From the NCBI GenBank assembly GCA_002384855.1, contig DGBP01000048.1:37679-79433 (forward strand): a DNA stretch of 41,755 nucleotides, in the 5' to 3' direction. This document shows, piece by piece, positions 40,613 through 41,755 of the stretch. The notes beneath the pieces are model-generated. The model was not told the DNA's origin. It searched no databases and was given only the letters and a program-made list of their open reading frames with translations. How positions within the stretch are numbered: the stretch's first letter is position 1; every line of letters starts with the position of its first letter. Origin of the DNA: Nocardioidaceae bacterium UBA4001. GTDB lineage: Bacteria > Actinomycetota > Actinomycetes > Propionibacteriales > Nocardioidaceae. A program made the position numbers and the translations under genes.

Positions 40613-40747
40613 ATGTGTCGCACGGCGTCACCGCAGGGGAACCTCACGTGCTCGCGCCCTGACTGTGACGGTGTCGGGCACGTGTGGGAGCACCCCAGTG
40701 CTGCGCGAGACTCGAAGGCCGAGGCGGACGCCCGCTGCCAGGAGTGA
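40613..40747 (+). CDS. Cys/His-containing microprotein (44 aa)
   Basis: This short frame has a strong GAGGAGG ribosome site five bases before ATG 40613. The 44-residue product contains LTCSRPDCDGVGHVWEH, a C-x4-C then H-x3-H arrangement that could bind zinc. Two further cysteines are Cys2 and one near the C-terminus. No family is recognised. The good ribosome site and putative ECF promoter support it. It converges with the DUF222-HNH gene. Confidence 0.5.
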   Translation: MCRTASPQGNLTCSRPDCDGVGHVWEHPSAARDSKAEADARCQE

Positions 40748-40792
40748 TCGCCGTTCCGGCTGCGCTCCGGTGCCCTGAGGCGCCCCCGGCTG

Positions 40793-41755
40793 CTATTGGC
40801 GTCGGCTGAAGCGGACTCCTCCGGTGGGCAGGGTGTGCATGTCCCAGTGTTGGGGGTGGTCGGCCATGTGGTGGTGGGGTGGGCACAGAGGGAGGCCGTC
40901 GGCGAGGTCGGTGGCTCCGCCGTGCTGCCAGGGGTGTTTGTGATGTGCCTCGGTCCATGACGGGGGCCGGTCGCAGCCGTCGGTGGTGCACCCGCCGTGC
41001 CGGTGCGCCAGGGCGATGCGCTGGTAGCGGTCGAACAGGCGTTGTTCTCGGCCGAGGTCCAGCGGCATGGAGTCGTCGTCGAGGACCATCGGGATGATCC
41101 CGGCCCGGCACGCGAGCCTGCGGGCTTCGCCGGCGCTGATCCGGTCCCCGGTGTCCAGGGTCGCGACACCGATCCCAGATTGCAGGGCGTCGAGGCTGAT
41201 CGTGACCACCAGGGTGAACGGGCTCCCGGCCTGGGCCGGCAGACCCGCGGGGTTCAGGTGGTGCTCGAGGAGCTCGGTGAACCCCTGGCCGAGGAGGACC
41301 TCGTAGGGGAGCTTCTTCCCGGTCTCGGGGTCCATCCGCCCCTGACCGAGCCGGCGGGGTGAGGTCAACGCCTCAAGTGCCTTCTTCAGGAGTGCGGCGT
41401 GCCGGGTGGGGATCTTGAAGAACCCGCTGGTGGTGCCGTCCCCGTTGTCGCGCATCGACAGCGTCGTCTTGCGGCGGGCGCGGGCCTCTTCCCTGGCCAG
41501 CGTCTCGCCCTCGGCGCGGTCGGCGGCCTCGGGGCACACCACCTCGAACAACCGCTTCCCGAGCCGGCGCAACGCGACCGCGTCGAACCGGTCGGCGAGG
41601 TCGAGCAGGTGCGCCTCCGCGCGTGCTTCGACACCGACCGGCAGGTCGTCGTGCTCCCGGGTCAACGCCTCGACCGCGCGGACGACCACCTGCGCCTGGT
41701 CGGTGTTGACCCGCCCCTCGGCCAGGGCGACCCGGGTGGCGTCGTACCGCTCGTC
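40793..41755 (-). CDS. DUF222 / HNH endonuclease domain protein (5' end outside window)
   Basis: The visible 320 codons hold part of the DUF222 region and a C-terminal HNH nuclease domain: GGCTTDGCDRPPSWTEAHHK, then HPWQHGGATD and LPLCPPHHHMADHP. The Cys pair, the paired His residues and the CxxHH segment match HNH zinc-type nucleases of the 13E12/REP13E12 type. In M. tuberculosis several such genes are SOS-induced; the promoter here is outside the window. The frame is open to 41755 with no start seen. The target is unknown. Confidence 0.9.
   Translation of the reverse strand, partial: DERYDATRVALAEGRVNTDQAQVVVRAVEALTREHDDLPVGVEARAEAHLLDLADRFDAVALRRLGKRLFEVVCPEAADRAEGETLAREEARARRKTTLSMRDNGDGTTSGFFKIPTRHAALLKKALEALTSPRRLGQGRMDPETGKKLPYEVLLGQGFTELLEHHLNPAGLPAQAGSPFTLVVTISLDALQSGIGVATLDTGDRISAGEARRLACRAGIIPMVLDDDSMPLDLGREQRLFDRYQRIALAHRHGGCTTDGCDRPPSWTEAHHKHPWQHGGATDLADGLPLCPPHHHMADHPQHWDMHTLPTGGVRFSRRQ

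Noticed and set aside
1..41755. tRNA, rRNA, CRISPR arrays, insertion sequences, prophage or integrase
   Set aside because: No transposase or integrase frames, regular spaced repeats or tRNA-like cloverleafs were recognised by eye.

Overview
The window is a high-GC actinobacterial chromosome segment. It most resembles Nocardioides or a close relative in the Propionibacteriales. This is inferred from strong GC bias at third codon positions, many GTG starts and leaderless genes, an actinobacterial LexA site, a KstR-type regulator, an ATP-dependent LigB-type ligase and a DUF222/HNH protein. No species was identified by database search. I saw no phage, insertion sequence, rRNA, tRNA or CRISPR array. 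The region reads as core and accessory chromosome with several decayed genes.

Layout. 1-6.8 kb: 3' end of aconitase (carrying a repeat-like in-frame insertion), a TSUP transporter, a YjbQ protein, a VOC protein, a sulfotransferase and a divergent unknown gene sharing a perfect SOS box, half of an alpha/beta hydrolase, an SMP-30-like protein and dxs (isoprenoid precursor synthesis). 6.8-10.5 kb: a small surface protein with 15-residue repeats, divergent from a large secreted M6 metalloprotease. 10.5-21.9 kb: lipid metabolism, with the fadA-fadB beta-oxidation operon, PAC2 and TesB, a secreted M23 peptidase, and the MaoC (htdX)-fabG4 / fadA2 group in the arrangement known from Mycobacterium, next to a TetR regulator. 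21.9-28.5 kb: DNA repair and membrane, with LigB-type ligase and an AlkA-like glycosylase (divergent), a cardiolipin synthase-like PLD protein and uvrB. 28.5-30.4 kb: a manganese riboswitch (yybP-ykoY class) before a TerC transporter, then a hemerythrin. 30.4-35.0 kb: a KstR-like repressor with its operator, divergent from a glycosyltransferase / methyltransferase / toroid-fold operon that meets a second methyltransferase gene. 35.0-41.8 kb: a secreted CAP-glycosidase fusion, two CsoR-type operator-like sites around a frameshifted secreted peptide, a VOC protein, flavin reductase, EEP phosphatase/nuclease, GNAT, a membrane protein, a Cys/His microprotein and a DUF222-HNH protein that runs off the window.

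How the genes work together. The clearest functional group is fatty-acid and acyl-CoA turnover: fadAB, fadA2, fabG4, htdX, tesB, a TetR regulator and KstR. The second is DNA damage repair: ligase, AlkA-like glycosylase, uvrB and an AlkD relic, with an SOS box elsewhere in the window. Gene decay is common. There are two VOC remnants, an AlkD N-terminus, an alpha/beta-hydrolase C-terminus and a frameshifted secreted peptide. Many genes appear leaderless, with a TAnnnT -10 hexamer 6-7 nt before the start codon, and this decides several start calls.
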